Shown piece after piece: positions 1 to 6,221 of a DNA stretch of 64,000 nucleotides (position 1 is its first letter; every line of letters starts with the position of its first letter). The position numbers were made by a program, and so were the translations under genes. The DNA is from a virus. The notes beneath the pieces were generated by a model. That model saw only the letters and a list, made by a program, of their open reading frames with translations, was not told the DNA's origin and did no database searches. The stretch lies in IMG/VR virus record IMGVR_UViG_3300027759_000056, positions 47,977 through 111,976 of that record; one strand, written 5' to 3'.

Positions 1-75
1 GGTATGACACCTAAAACATGGGTTAGTTTGACTTTGGCAATTATGATTATTATAATTCAAGTAATATTTAATTAA
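1..75 (+). CDS. C-terminal end of a small membrane protein (partial)
   Basis: Frame 1 is open from the window edge to TAA at 73-75. An internal ATG at 4 could also make it a complete 23-residue peptide. The residues are mostly hydrophobic (TLAIMIIIIQVIF), consistent with one membrane helix at the C-terminus. The upstream part is outside the window, so neither the true start nor any function can be given. Confidence 0.45.
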   Translation, partial: GMTPKTWVSLTLAIMIIIIQVIFN

Positions 76-79
76 AGTT

Positions 80-259
80 ATGGCATATTGTATTGTAAAA
101 TTGATGAAAACTAATAATGGTGTTGAAATACCTGTTATATTATTGGATAACCACGATGAGGTTTGGGAATTTGATGATGTGGATATTGCCATTAAAATGT
201 CTGAAATTTTAACAAAGAATTCTGATTCGGGATATAGATATTTCGTAAAGAAAGTTTAA
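80..259 (+). CDS. Small hypothetical protein (59 aa)
   Basis: ATG at 80, stop TAA at 257-259, four bases after the previous stop. The protein starts MAYCIVKLMKTNNGVEIPV and is hydrophilic and acidic in the middle (DNHDEVWEFDDVD), with a basic C-terminus. It looks like a small soluble phage protein. I do not recognise the family. The stop codon overlaps the -7 box of a host-type promoter that precedes the tRNA-Arg gene. Confidence 0.55.
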   Translation: MAYCIVKLMKTNNGVEIPVILLDNHDEVWEFDDVDIAIKMSEILTKNSDSGYRYFVKKV

Positions 260-264
260 CTTTG
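257..264 (+). promoter_or_regulatory. Host-type -7 element before tRNA-Arg
   Basis: TAACTTTG matches the Bacteroidota -7 consensus TAnnTTTG, 13 nt upstream of the tRNA-Arg gene. No good -33 TTTG is visible at the usual 19-20 nt, so this is a weak or partial promoter. Confidence 0.45.
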
Positions 265-277
265 TGAAATAATAAAT

Positions 278-351
278 GCCTTCGTAGCTCAGCTGGATAG
301 AGCAACTGCCTTCTAAGCAGTAGGTCACAGGTTCGAATCCTGTCGGGGGTA
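278..351 (+). tRNA. tRNA-Arg (TCT)
   Basis: Cloverleaf with a 7-bp acceptor (GCCTTCG/CGGGGGT, with G-U pairs), anticodon stem ACTGC/GCAGT, loop CTTCTAA giving anticodon TCT, and T-loop TTCGAAT. It reads AGA/AGG, the main Arg codons of this AT-rich genome. CCA is not encoded. Confidence 0.93.
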
Positions 352-355
352 CAAA

Positions 356-502
356 ATGAAATTTTGGAATAAAGACGAATGGCAAGGTAGGTCCAAAGAA
401 CAAGTGGAAAGCTATTATAGAAATATTGGTACCGTAACAACAATTGCGGTTTTATCATTTTGTTTGGTAAGTTTTATCATTTCAATATGGCACATCCTTT
501 AA
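356..502 (+). CDS. Small single-span membrane protein (48 aa)
   Basis: ATG at 356, stop at 500-502. The N-terminal half is charged (MKFWNKDEWQGRSKEQVES) and the C-terminal half is a hydrophobic helix (TTIAVLSFCLVSFIISIW). It starts five bases after the tRNA-Arg gene, and its last 16 bases overlap the next gene in another frame. The topology suggests a cytoplasmic N-terminus. No family is recognised. Confidence 0.5.
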   Translation: MKFWNKDEWQGRSKEQVESYYRNIGTVTTIAVLSFCLVSFIISIWHIL

Positions 503-840
503 TTCACGCAAAATCTTCTGCTAAAAAGTTTGGTGGAAAATTTGAAGATTACATTCATTTACACGATTGGTTAGATGAAACAAAGGCATGGGTGGGACAT
601 TCAAATCATAGAATGTTTCGTCATCACTCAGAAGGTATTTTTGAGATGGAAAAAATATTTGGTAAATCATTTATTAATAGCGATGGTAAAACAGTTTACA
701 CCAGATATGTTGGTGAACAACACATAAAAGAAGATTGTTTTAATTACATCCCAACAGCAAAAGATTGGATTGATGCTTTACAGGCTGAAAAGAAACCAAT
801 GTGGATGATAAGAACATTGGACCTCAAAGTTGATGATTGA
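487..840 (+). CDS. DUF6915-like conserved protein (117 aa)
   Basis: I start it at ATG 487 (MAHPLIHAKSSAKKFGGK) because this N-terminus matches what I remember of DUF6915 proteins. The upstream in-frame start at 460 lies inside the previous gene. The conserved core HHSEGIFEMEKIFG, then GEQHIKED and an IPTAKDWI tail, is rich in His and is shared by bacterial and phage members. The role of the family is unknown. The His/Glu/Asp pattern might bind a metal, but that is inference. Confidence 0.6.
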   Translation: MAHPLIHAKSSAKKFGGKFEDYIHLHDWLDETKAWVGHSNHRMFRHHSEGIFEMEKIFGKSFINSDGKTVYTRYVGEQHIKEDCFNYIPTAKDWIDALQAEKKPMWMIRTLDLKVDD

Positions 841-847
841 TATTTAT
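841..847 (+). promoter_or_regulatory. TATTTAT box, 4 nt before ATG 852
   Basis: TATTTAT immediately follows the previous stop codon and ends 4 nt before ATG 852. It is one of eleven copies in the window with 4-5 nt spacing to a start codon. Confidence 0.55.
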
Positions 848-851
848 TATT

Positions 852-1526
852 ATGACTCCCAAACAAAAATCAATTTTTGAATTAGTTAGTAAATACGCAT
901 CTTCTCGTGGTTGTGAGTATCTTGAGATGGATGTTGACCCTTGGAATTTCACACCATATAACGGTAGAAATTTTGGTTGTGGAACTGAAAGACATGAAAA
1001 TCCGCAAAAATTACCATTTGACATAAGTGATATGATTACAGAATATGTTGGTGAAAATGCTTCAGATATTGATGAAGATAATTTGAGTGGGTTAAGTTTT
1101 AGATTATATCCCCAAACAAGGACAATTACTATTAGTGGAACTTATCAAGAAGTTGTTGACGGACCTTTAGATGAAACTGAAAAAAGTGAAGAAGATGATG
1201 AAATTCTAAAAGAGATTATGGATTATCTTAAAAACGAAGACATATATCCATTTGCGGAAGTTGAGTTTAGTGGTGCTGGTGATGATGGATATATTGAAGA
1301 TAACTTATATGTTGATGCAGGTTCAAAACCACAAAGAAAAGTAGGTGATGTTCCAGGGTTAGAGGATTATTTATATGACATGTTAAATGTGTATGGTGGT
1401 TGGATGAATGATGAAGGTTCTTTTGGAAATTTCATGATTGACTCAAGAGCGGGTACAATTACATTAAAATTTACTTGGAATGAATATGCGTATGAAGATG
1501 TTGTATTCCATCAAGAAGAATTTTAA
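852..1526 (+). CDS. Hypothetical acidic protein (224 aa)
   Basis: I choose ATG 852 (MTPKQKSIFELVSKYASSRG). The longer frame begins with TTG at 837, upstream of the TATTTAT box, and is less likely. The protein is soluble and acidic, with several Trp/Tyr-rich beta-like stretches and no visible signal peptide or membrane helix. It is followed after three bases by another unknown gene, so the two are probably co-transcribed. Family and function are not recognised. Confidence 0.6.
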   Translation: MTPKQKSIFELVSKYASSRGCEYLEMDVDPWNFTPYNGRNFGCGTERHENPQKLPFDISDMITEYVGENASDIDEDNLSGLSFRLYPQTRTITISGTYQEVVDGPLDETEKSEEDDEILKEIMDYLKNEDIYPFAEVEFSGAGDDGYIEDNLYVDAGSKPQRKVGDVPGLEDYLYDMLNVYGGWMNDEGSFGNFMIDSRAGTITLKFTWNEYAYEDVVFHQEEF

Positions 1527-1529
1527 CCT

Positions 1530-2156
1530 ATGTCAGTTCTAAACCACAACATACCAAGTTTTAAGGCTTTAGTCCGCAAATCACATTTTACAAAAAACGA
1601 ATCTGATTTTGAAACATTCTTAAATGTTTATTGTTTTGGAATTCAATCTGTTAATGGAAAGATTTTAACTTTTCATGTTATGACAGATGATGGTATGGTA
1701 AGAAGTCGTGTACCAATGTCAGAAATATTCACAAAACCCCCCACCAATGATATTCCTTTTCATTTCAAACAATTATGGGATTGTTTTTCAGAAAATGTTA
1801 GTGTTATAGAATATGATTTTCTTAAGGGTCATAAAGTTCAAGTTGCCTTAAGAGACGGTAATAAAGTTTGGGGGACCTATATGTTTACTGTGGATTGGTA
1901 TAACAATCCGTTTAGTGATGAGCCGTCAGATTATAAGTGTGGACACATCTTCAGTGCTGATGATGGTTACTTGATGTGTCAACCAAATAACAGAATATTT
2001 TGGAAAGATTCAAATTGGGTTACCAAGGGGTTACCTGAAAACCTAAAACAATTCAAAGTAGATACCGAATTACCATCTGTAGAAAATGTTAGTGATAGAT
2101 GGGTGTCTGAAGATTCCGATAGTTTTTATTACGATATTTCTTTGATTAAAGAATAA
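1530..2156 (+). CDS. Hypothetical protein (208 aa)
   Basis: ATG at 1530, three bases after the previous stop. The protein is soluble, moderately acidic and rich in aromatic residues, and begins MSVLNHNIPSFKALVRKSHF. I see no catalytic motif, signal peptide or membrane segment. It ends just before a host-type promoter whose -33 TTTG lies inside its last codons (2141-2144). Function unknown. Confidence 0.6.
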   Translation: MSVLNHNIPSFKALVRKSHFTKNESDFETFLNVYCFGIQSVNGKILTFHVMTDDGMVRSRVPMSEIFTKPPTNDIPFHFKQLWDCFSENVSVIEYDFLKGHKVQVALRDGNKVWGTYMFTVDWYNNPFSDEPSDYKCGHIFSADDGYLMCQPNNRIFWKDSNWVTKGLPENLKQFKVDTELPSVENVSDRWVSEDSDSFYYDISLIKE

Positions 2157-2171
2157 TCTTCATTACCTTTG
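2141..2171 (+). promoter_or_regulatory. Host-type promoter (TTTG-N19-TACCTTTG)
   Basis: TTTG at 2141-2144 and TACCTTTG at 2164-2171 are separated by exactly 19 nt, matching the Bacteroidota housekeeping consensus. It lies 4 nt before the ATG of the HAD gene, which implies a very short or absent leader. Confidence 0.7.
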
Positions 2172-2175
2172 CTTT

Positions 2176-2739
2176 ATGAAAGTTATATTTTTGGACCACG
2201 ATGGTGTTATATGTCTATCTGACAATTGGGGTAATCGTTTCAAAAAACAAAAAGAGTGGGGCGGTCGTAAATTATCTATGGGTTTGAATGAAATCCCGTT
2301 GGAGTATCGTTTTGACAATTTTGATAAAAAAGCGATTAAAGTACTTAATGAAATCTTAGAGGAAACAGATGCCGAAATTGTTGTGTCTTCAGATTGGAAG
2401 AAATGGGCAACAGTTGAAGAGATGGGAGAATATTACGAATCACAGGGTATTATCAAAAAACCAATTGCGTTTACTGACTCTATTTTATATGATGACTATG
2501 AGAATTTTCCATGGCATAACAAATGGGAGTCAGAACAAACTCGTAGTTTGGAGATTGCACAATATCTTGGTCAGAATCCTGTAATTACACATTGGGTGGC
2601 AATAGATGATTTGAATATGTCATTGAGAGAGATAGATGATACATCTTGGGGATTGAAGAACTTTGTATTAACTCCTGTAAATAATGAAGGGATTAAACAA
2701 ACGGGTATAAAAGAAAAAGTATTGGAATATTTATTATAA
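2176..2739 (+). CDS. HAD-superfamily phosphatase, SAK-repair-like
   Basis: Predicted HAD-fold phosphohydrolase of 187 aa. Motif I is FLDHDGVI near residue 5, with the nucleophile Asp; HAD enzymes usually have DxDG, so the His between the acidic residues is a variant. Motif II is IVVSSDWKKW and the motif IV-like acidic pair is AIDDLN. The arrangement resembles HAD domains of 'Swiss army knife' RNA-repair proteins, so a polynucleotide end-phosphatase role is possible but unproved. The gene has its own host-type promoter and abuts the next gene with no gap. Confidence 0.7.
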   Translation: MKVIFLDHDGVICLSDNWGNRFKKQKEWGGRKLSMGLNEIPLEYRFDNFDKKAIKVLNEILEETDAEIVVSSDWKKWATVEEMGEYYESQGIIKKPIAFTDSILYDDYENFPWHNKWESEQTRSLEIAQYLGQNPVITHWVAIDDLNMSLREIDDTSWGLKNFVLTPVNNEGIKQTGIKEKVLEYLL

Positions 2740-3996
2740 ATGAGAAAAGTTTCTAAACAAAACATTAAAGAAGCTGTTGGTGTTCCAGCAAACATTGAAG
2801 TTGCATCACAGAATTTATATAATGACATTGCAAAAAAATTAAAGAATAAAGAAATTGGTCCTGAGGATGTTGTTAAATTCAAATTTATTAACAAAGATGG
2901 TAGATATTCATTTGGAGATTTTAATCCAAATTTTATAACCGCTGAGTTCGGTTTAGGTACTTATTCTGGTGATGCCATAGATAATAGTACCGGAAATAAA
3001 ATAACGGGTGGGTTGGTTCACAGTATGGGATTTTCAAAACAATCAAAATTAAATGATGTATTTGATTTGGTTAGTGTGGATGATGATGGTGGTATTGAAT
3101 TAAATATTGATTATGCTCAACCTAATGATGATGAAGAGTGGTCAGGGAATAAAATTTTGGACACAATGGAAAAAAACAAGTCCAATAGTATATCATCATT
3201 GGGGCATGAATTAAAACATGCTTACGACAACTACAAAAAGCCGGTAGAAAAATTGGTTGATAGAAGCAATTATGCTGGATTTCAAAGGTCAAGGTCAGGA
3301 GTACGACCAATGGACCAATTTATGTTCAATATGTATTTTATAAATCAAATTGAAAATTTGGTTAGACCAACTGAATCATATGTTGAAATGGTTTCTGATG
3401 GTGTTGTAACAAAAGAACAATTCTTAAAGTTTTTGTTAAATTCAAAAACATATAAAACTTTGGTGCAAATACGTGACAGTTCATTTGATAATTTGGTTGA
3501 AGACTTAAAAGGTTACGAAACTGAAATTGATGATTACTTAAATAACACAGTTGATGATTATGATTCATCTTCATTAGACATTGATGATAAGGTAAAATAC
3601 TTTCTAAAAGTATTTGCATTCGTAACAGCACAAAAGGTTCACGAAGTAAGAAAACAAATGGTTTCTCCAAATATTTTTCAAATGTTATTTAGTAGTAGTT
3701 TATTTGGTGGTAATGATGAGGCTGATAAATTTTTAGAAAGTACTTTAGGTGATTTAACCAAAATGATGGACAATCCAAATAAGTTTTACTACACTTCAAT
3801 TGAAAACATGAAAAAAATTGCAATTAAAATGATGAAAAAATTGTCAAAACTATACTCTTTAATTAACAAAGACAAAACAATCACTGTTGAAACAAGAGAC
3901 CCTATGAGTTTTGAGATGGACCAATTGATGAGAAAAACTCAAAAACCAAGAAAGATTGATACCAAGTTGGATGAAAGATTTACCAAAAAAAAATAA
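2740..3996 (+). CDS. Putative zincin metalloprotease (HELKH, 418 aa)
   Basis: ATG 2740 follows the previous TAA directly, so translation is probably coupled. The sequence around residues 154-164 is SLGHELKHAYD, an HExxH zinc-binding motif (H156, E157, H160) within a predicted helix, typical of zincin peptidases. The third zinc ligand cannot be assigned with confidence. The C-terminal part is helical and Lys-rich and ends in KKK. No signal peptide is visible, so it would act in the infected cell or travel in the virion. The peptidase call rests on this motif alone. Confidence 0.5.
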   Translation: MRKVSKQNIKEAVGVPANIEVASQNLYNDIAKKLKNKEIGPEDVVKFKFINKDGRYSFGDFNPNFITAEFGLGTYSGDAIDNSTGNKITGGLVHSMGFSKQSKLNDVFDLVSVDDDGGIELNIDYAQPNDDEEWSGNKILDTMEKNKSNSISSLGHELKHAYDNYKKPVEKLVDRSNYAGFQRSRSGVRPMDQFMFNMYFINQIENLVRPTESYVEMVSDGVVTKEQFLKFLLNSKTYKTLVQIRDSSFDNLVEDLKGYETEIDDYLNNTVDDYDSSSLDIDDKVKYFLKVFAFVTAQKVHEVRKQMVSPNIFQMLFSSSLFGGNDEADKFLESTLGDLTKMMDNPNKFYYTSIENMKKIAIKMMKKLSKLYSLINKDKTITVETRDPMSFEMDQLMRKTQKPRKIDTKLDERFTKKK

Positions 3997-3997
3997 T

Positions 3998-4234
3998 ATG
4001 ATTACAATGGAAGACTTAAAAGATTTTGACTTCACAAATGATAGTAAGGTTGAATTTATGACCAAACCAGGTTTTGTAGAAAAACGTATTCAACAAATGA
4101 TTCAAATTGGTGCGAATGAAGAGTATGAAAAATACAGTGAAGGAATGAGTGATGATGACATTGCAAAATGGAAAGAAGGGTTTGTAGTCGGAGCAAACTG
4201 GTTATTAAAAAATAAAAACGAAAAAAATATTTGA
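3998..4234 (+). CDS. Small hypothetical protein (78 aa)
   Basis: I choose ATG 3998, two bases after the upstream stop (MITMEDLKDFDFTNDSKVEF). Longer starts lie inside the preceding gene. The protein is soluble, charged and predicted helical, with a short hydrophobic patch before a Lys/Asn-rich tail. Its last codons contain the -33 TTTG of the leader-1 promoter. Function unknown. Confidence 0.55.
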   Translation: MITMEDLKDFDFTNDSKVEFMTKPGFVEKRIQQMIQIGANEEYEKYSEGMSDDDIAKWKEGFVVGANWLLKNKNEKNI

Positions 4235-4260
4235 CATATCAATAAACTTTTGTATCTTTG
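4230..4260 (+). promoter_or_regulatory. Consensus host-type promoter of tRNA array 1
   Basis: TTTG (4230-4233), exactly 19 nt, then TATCTTTG (4253-4260): a perfect match to the Bacteroidota consensus. Transcription should start near 4266, about 18 nt before the leader peptide ATG. Confidence 0.85.
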
Positions 4261-4283
4261 TACCATATTTAATACTAAACACA

Positions 4284-4379
4284 ATGAAACTCGTAAATAA
4301 ACAAATCGTGAAACATGTCATTCAATTCTGTTCGAATTGGTATCTTCGCGTATTCGTAAGTTCGGGTGTTTTAAGTTAA
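4284..4379 (+). CDS. Leader peptide 1 of the tRNA-array attenuator (31 aa)
   Basis: ATG 4284, TAA 4377-4379. The ORF lies between a perfect promoter and an intrinsic terminator. Residues 10-22 are KHVIQFCSNWYLR: thirteen different amino acids, each once, identical as a set to the amino acids of the 13 tRNAs in the array downstream (Phe, Ile, Gln, Lys, Val, Tyr, Cys, His, Ser, Arg, Trp, Leu, Asn). Codons 26-28 form the 5' arm of an antiterminator. The peptide lacks A, D, E, P and T, which are all present in leader 2. By analogy with trp- and his-type attenuation, a ribosome that stalls in the sensor run would leave the antiterminator arm free; one that finishes would cover it. The peptide itself probably has no other function. 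Confidence 0.85.
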   Translation: MKLVNKQIVKHVIQFCSNWYLRVFVSSGVLS

Positions 4380-4432
4380 CACATAGTAGCCTTAAAAAGG
4401 AAACCCGAACTCACAAGGTTCGGGTTTTTTTG
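4359..4432 (+). promoter_or_regulatory. Attenuator 1: antiterminator versus terminator
   Basis: AGTTCGGGT (4359-4367, inside the leader ORF) can pair 9 bp with ACCCGAACT (4403-4411). The same ACCCGAAC (4403-4410) can instead pair 8 bp with GTTCGGGT (4418-4425), forming an intrinsic terminator followed by a T run. The two structures are mutually exclusive, the hallmark of transcription attenuation. Confidence 0.85.
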
Positions 4433-4438
4433 TTTTTA

Positions 4439-4456
4439 AGTTCTTTGACATGTTGG
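4439..4456 (+). promoter_or_regulatory. boxA antitermination element, array 1
   Basis: AGTTCTTTGACATGTTGG resembles boxA of rRNA operon leaders (E. coli TGCTCTTTAACA). It lies after the terminator and just before the first tRNA. A near-identical element precedes array 2, and a shorter one precedes the tmRNA. It would recruit NusB/NusE-type host factors to keep polymerase on long untranslated RNA. Confidence 0.75.
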
Positions 4457-4467
4457 TAATCAAAAAT

Positions 4468-4540
4468 GGGACGGTAGCAAAGATGGTCAATGCGCTGGAC
4501 TGAAAATCCAGTCATGGTGGTTCGAGTCCACCCCGTCCCA
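4468..4540 (+). tRNA. tRNA-Phe (GAA)
   Basis: Acceptor GGGACGG/CCGTCCC, anticodon stem CTGGA/TCCAG, loop CTGAAAA, discriminator A. First gene of array 1. Confidence 0.95.
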
Positions 4541-4548
4541 CAATACAT

Positions 4549-4625
4549 TGGTGATTAGCTCAGTTGGTTAGAGCACTACGCTGATACCGTAGGGGTCACA
4601 GGTTCAAATCCTGTATCACCAACCA
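4549..4625 (+). tRNA. tRNA-Ile (GAT), CCA encoded
   Basis: Acceptor TGGTGAT/ATCACCA, anticodon stem CTACG/CGTAG, loop CTGATAC, discriminator A at 4622 and encoded CCA at 4623-4625. Confidence 0.95.
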
Positions 4626-4630
4626 TAAAT

Positions 4631-4701
4631 TACCCTTTCGTCTAACGGCAGGACGAGTGGTTTTGGTCCACTTAGTGGAGGTTCGAATCCTTCAGGGGTA
4701 A
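4631..4701 (+). tRNA. tRNA-Gln (TTG)
   Basis: Acceptor TACCCTT/AGGGGTA, anticodon stem AGTGG/CCACT, loop TTTTGGT giving TTG. Reads CAA. Confidence 0.92.
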
Positions 4702-4707
4702 CAATAT

Positions 4708-4781
4708 GACTTCGTAGCTCAATTGGCTAGAGCACCGTGCTTTTAACACGGGGGTTTCGGGTTCAAGTCCCGATGGGGTCA
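4708..4781 (+). tRNA. tRNA-Lys (TTT)
   Basis: Acceptor GACTTCG/TGGGGTC with G-U pairs, anticodon stem CCGTG/CACGG, loop CTTTTAA. Confidence 0.93.
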
Positions 4782-4786
4782 CAATA

Positions 4787-4861
4787 TCTTTCCTTAGCTC
4801 AGTTGGAAGAGCACTTGGCTTACATCCAAGATGTCGTTGGTTCAAATCCAACAGGAAAGAC
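4787..4861 (+). tRNA. tRNA-Val (TAC)
   Basis: Acceptor TCTTTCC/GGAAAGA is perfect. Anticodon stem CTTGG/CCAAG, loop CTTACAT. Discriminator C, as written. Confidence 0.93.
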
Positions 4862-4866
4862 AAAAA

Positions 4867-4950
4867 TGCCAGTATCGCATAGCGGCAATTGCGGCGGATT
4901 GTAAACCCGCTCTCATTTGAGTTCGTAGGTTCGAGTCCTACTGCTGGCAC
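4867..4950 (+). tRNA. tRNA-Tyr (GTA), class II
   Basis: Acceptor TGCCAGT/GCTGGCA, loop TTGTAAA giving GTA, long variable arm as usual for bacterial tRNA-Tyr. The innermost anticodon-stem pair is A-C. Confidence 0.9.
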
Positions 4951-4963
4951 AAAACTTATAATC

Positions 4964-4996
4964 CTCCAAAACTCACTTTTTTTACTAGTTTTGGAG
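4964..4996 (+). other. Perfect 10-bp hairpin inside array 1
   Basis: CTCCAAAACT (4964-4973) pairs with AGTTTTGGAG (4987-4996) around a T-rich loop, between tRNA-Tyr and tRNA-Cys. No T run follows, so it is more likely a processing or spacer hairpin than a terminator. Confidence 0.6.
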
Positions 4997-5011
4997 AGTT
5001 ATAGAATATAA

Positions 5012-5085
5012 GTCCATATGCCTGAGAGGTTCAAAGGGACAGTCTGCAAAACTGTTATTCGTTGGTTCGATTCCAACTATGGACT
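5012..5085 (+). tRNA. tRNA-Cys (GCA)
   Basis: Acceptor GTCCATA/TATGGAC, anticodon stem ACAGT/ACTGT, loop CTGCAAA, discriminator T as in other bacterial tRNA-Cys. Confidence 0.94.
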
Positions 5086-5087
5086 CT

Positions 5088-5159
5088 GTGACTGTAGTTC
5101 AGTGGTAGAGCATCGGCTTGTGGTGCCGAGTGTCGTGGGTTCGAATCCCATCAGTCACC
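5088..5159 (+). tRNA. tRNA-His (GTG)
   Basis: Acceptor GTGACTG/CAGTCAC, anticodon stem TCGGC/GCCGA, loop TTGTGGT, discriminator C as expected for tRNA-His. Confidence 0.94.
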
Positions 5160-5167
5160 CCAAATAC

Positions 5168-5250
5168 GGAAGTGGTCCGAATGGACGAGGACACCGCCTT
5201 GAAAGCGGCTGGCTGTAAAAGGCTTGGGGGTTCGATTCCCTTCTCTTCCG
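5168..5250 (+). tRNA. tRNA-Ser (TGA), class II
   Basis: Acceptor GGAAGTG/CTCTTCC with one T-T mismatch, loop CTTGAAA giving TGA, long variable arm, discriminator G. Typical serine features. Confidence 0.9.
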
Positions 5251-5258
5251 CAAAAAAT

Positions 5259-5333
5259 GGTTCCTTAGTTTAATTGGATAAAACATCTCGCTACGGACGA
5301 GAAGATGTGGGGGTTCGAATCCCTCAGGAATCA
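5259..5333 (+). tRNA. tRNA-Arg (ACG)
   Basis: Acceptor GGTTCCT/AGGAATC, anticodon stem TCTCG/CGAGA, loop CTACGGA. A34 would need inosine formation (TadA) to read all of CGT/CGC/CGA. Confidence 0.93.
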
Positions 5334-5340
5334 CAACTAC

Positions 5341-5411
5341 GTAAGTGTGGTGTAATGGTAGCATAAAGGTCTCCAAAACTTTTGGCGAGGGTTCGAGTCC
5401 TTCCACTTGCG
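5341..5411 (+). tRNA. tRNA-Trp (CCA)
   Basis: Acceptor GTAAGTG/CACTTGC, anticodon stem AAGGT/ACTTT, loop CTCCAAA, discriminator G. It reads only TGG, consistent with TGA being a stop codon. Confidence 0.9.
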
Positions 5412-5417
5412 CAAAAT

Positions 5418-5499
5418 ACCAAAGTGGCGTAACGGTAGCCGCATTAGTCTTAGAAACTAATGTCCTAAGGGCGTGTGGGTTCGACTCCCACCTTTGGTA
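5418..5499 (+). tRNA. tRNA-Leu (TAG), class II
   Basis: Acceptor ACCAAAG/CTTTGGT, anticodon stem TTAGT/ACTAA, loop CTTAGAA, long variable arm, discriminator A. Confidence 0.92.
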
Positions 5500-5510
5500 C
5501 AAAAATAAAT

Positions 5511-5592
5511 TGGCAGGTAGCCTAGAGGTCAGGCAGCAGACTGTTAATCTGCGACGGAAACGTCTACGTGGGTTCGATTCCCACCCTGTCAG
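5511..5592 (+). tRNA. tRNA-Asn (GTT) with an extra-long variable arm
   Basis: Acceptor TGGCAGG/CCTGTCA, anticodon stem GCAGA/TCTGC, loop CTGTTAA, discriminator G. U1-A72, G73 and GTT fit asparagine identity. Unusually, the variable region is 15 nt and contains the hairpin GACG-GAAA-CGTC, a class II feature normally limited to Ser, Leu, Tyr and Sec tRNAs. Last gene of array 1. Confidence 0.85.
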
Positions 5593-5602
5593 CAAAATAT
5601 TT

Positions 5603-5633
5603 TTTGTAAAGTCAAATATCTGTTGTATATTTG
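5603..5633 (+). promoter_or_regulatory. Host-type promoter (TTTG-N19-TATATTTG)
   Basis: TTTG at 5603-5606, 19 nt, TATATTTG at 5626-5633. It ends 4 nt before ATG 5638, so the transcript is nearly leaderless. Confidence 0.8.
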
Positions 5634-5637
5634 TTGT

Positions 5638-6114
5638 ATGGAAAAGGGGTTTATATCATCTTCAAAAGCAATCAAAGGATATACTGAATCAAAAATTGCC
5701 AAATCTGAAAACAACGATTGTGTTGTTAGAGCAATTGCATCAGCTGCGGATATGGATTATGATTCCGCCCACCAATTCGTTAAAGAAACATTCAATAGAA
5801 AAAATGGTAAAGGTACTTTTGGACTTGGTACTGGTATGAATTTGTTGTCAAAGAATGGTAAACAAATTAACGGTAAAAACATTCAAATTATTTCTGAAGA
5901 ACACAACACCATGTTGTATTATGTGGTAGTTAAAGGTGTAAAAAAATTAAGAGCAACAACAACCGCATCATTCATCAAAAAACACCCTGTTGGTTCTTAT
6001 GTGGTTGTTGTTAAAGGTCATGCGTTTACCATCAAAGATGGTGTTGTTATTGGTAACCCTGATGATGGTAAAAAAATGAAAAAACACATTACAGGGGCTT
6101 GGAAAATTGGATAA
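5638..6114 (+). CDS. Cysteine-peptidase-like protein (158 aa)
   Basis: I choose ATG 5638 because the consensus promoter ends just before it. The longer frame from 5623 begins upstream of the likely transcription start. Motifs NDCVVRAIASAADMDYDSAH (residues ~26-45) and GSYVVVVKGHAFTIKDGVVIGN (~115-137) give a Cys...His...Asn order, as in papain-like or C39-type folds. The same pattern is common in uncharacterised phage proteins. Substrate and activity are unknown. The host-type promoter suggests early expression. Confidence 0.55.
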   Translation: MEKGFISSSKAIKGYTESKIAKSENNDCVVRAIASAADMDYDSAHQFVKETFNRKNGKGTFGLGTGMNLLSKNGKQINGKNIQIISEEHNTMLYYVVVKGVKKLRATTTASFIKKHPVGSYVVVVKGHAFTIKDGVVIGNPDDGKKMKKHITGAWKIG

Positions 6115-6121
6115 TATGTTT

Positions 6122-6129
6122 TAACTTTG
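6122..6129 (+). promoter_or_regulatory. Host-type -7 element before the 6142 tRNA
   Basis: TAACTTTG, 12 nt upstream of the tRNA. The -33 region shows only CTTGG at the right distance. Confidence 0.5.
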
Positions 6130-6141
6130 TATAACAATAAT

Positions 6142-6215
6142 GGTGTGGTAGCTCAGCAGGTAGAGCAGTAGATTGAAACCCTACGTGCCACGTGGTTCGA
6201 TTCCCGTTCACACCA
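6142..6215 (+). tRNA. tRNA-Phe-like (GAA), imperfect
   Basis: Acceptor GGTGTGG/TCACACC and D-arm are good. The anticodon stem GTAGA/CCTAC has an A-C mismatch and the loop TTGAAAC gives GAA. The T-stem is poorly paired. It would be a second Phe tRNA. It may be divergent or decaying. Confidence 0.65.
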
Positions 6216-6221
6216 CAAAAT

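Noticed and set aside
192-458. Minus-strand ORF over tRNA-Arg
   Set aside because: Its RIRTCDLLLRRQLLYPAEL segment is the well-known spurious translation of tRNA sequence, and it covers the tRNA and real plus-strand genes.
4964-4996. Intrinsic terminator within tRNA array 1
   Set aside because: The T stretch is in the loop, not after the stem, and seven more tRNAs follow behind boxA-type antitermination.
4672-5595. Minus-strand and plus-strand ORFs across tRNA array 1
   Set aside because: They are translations of consecutive tRNA genes (repeated SNP.../RWESNP-type peptides) with no independent coding signs.
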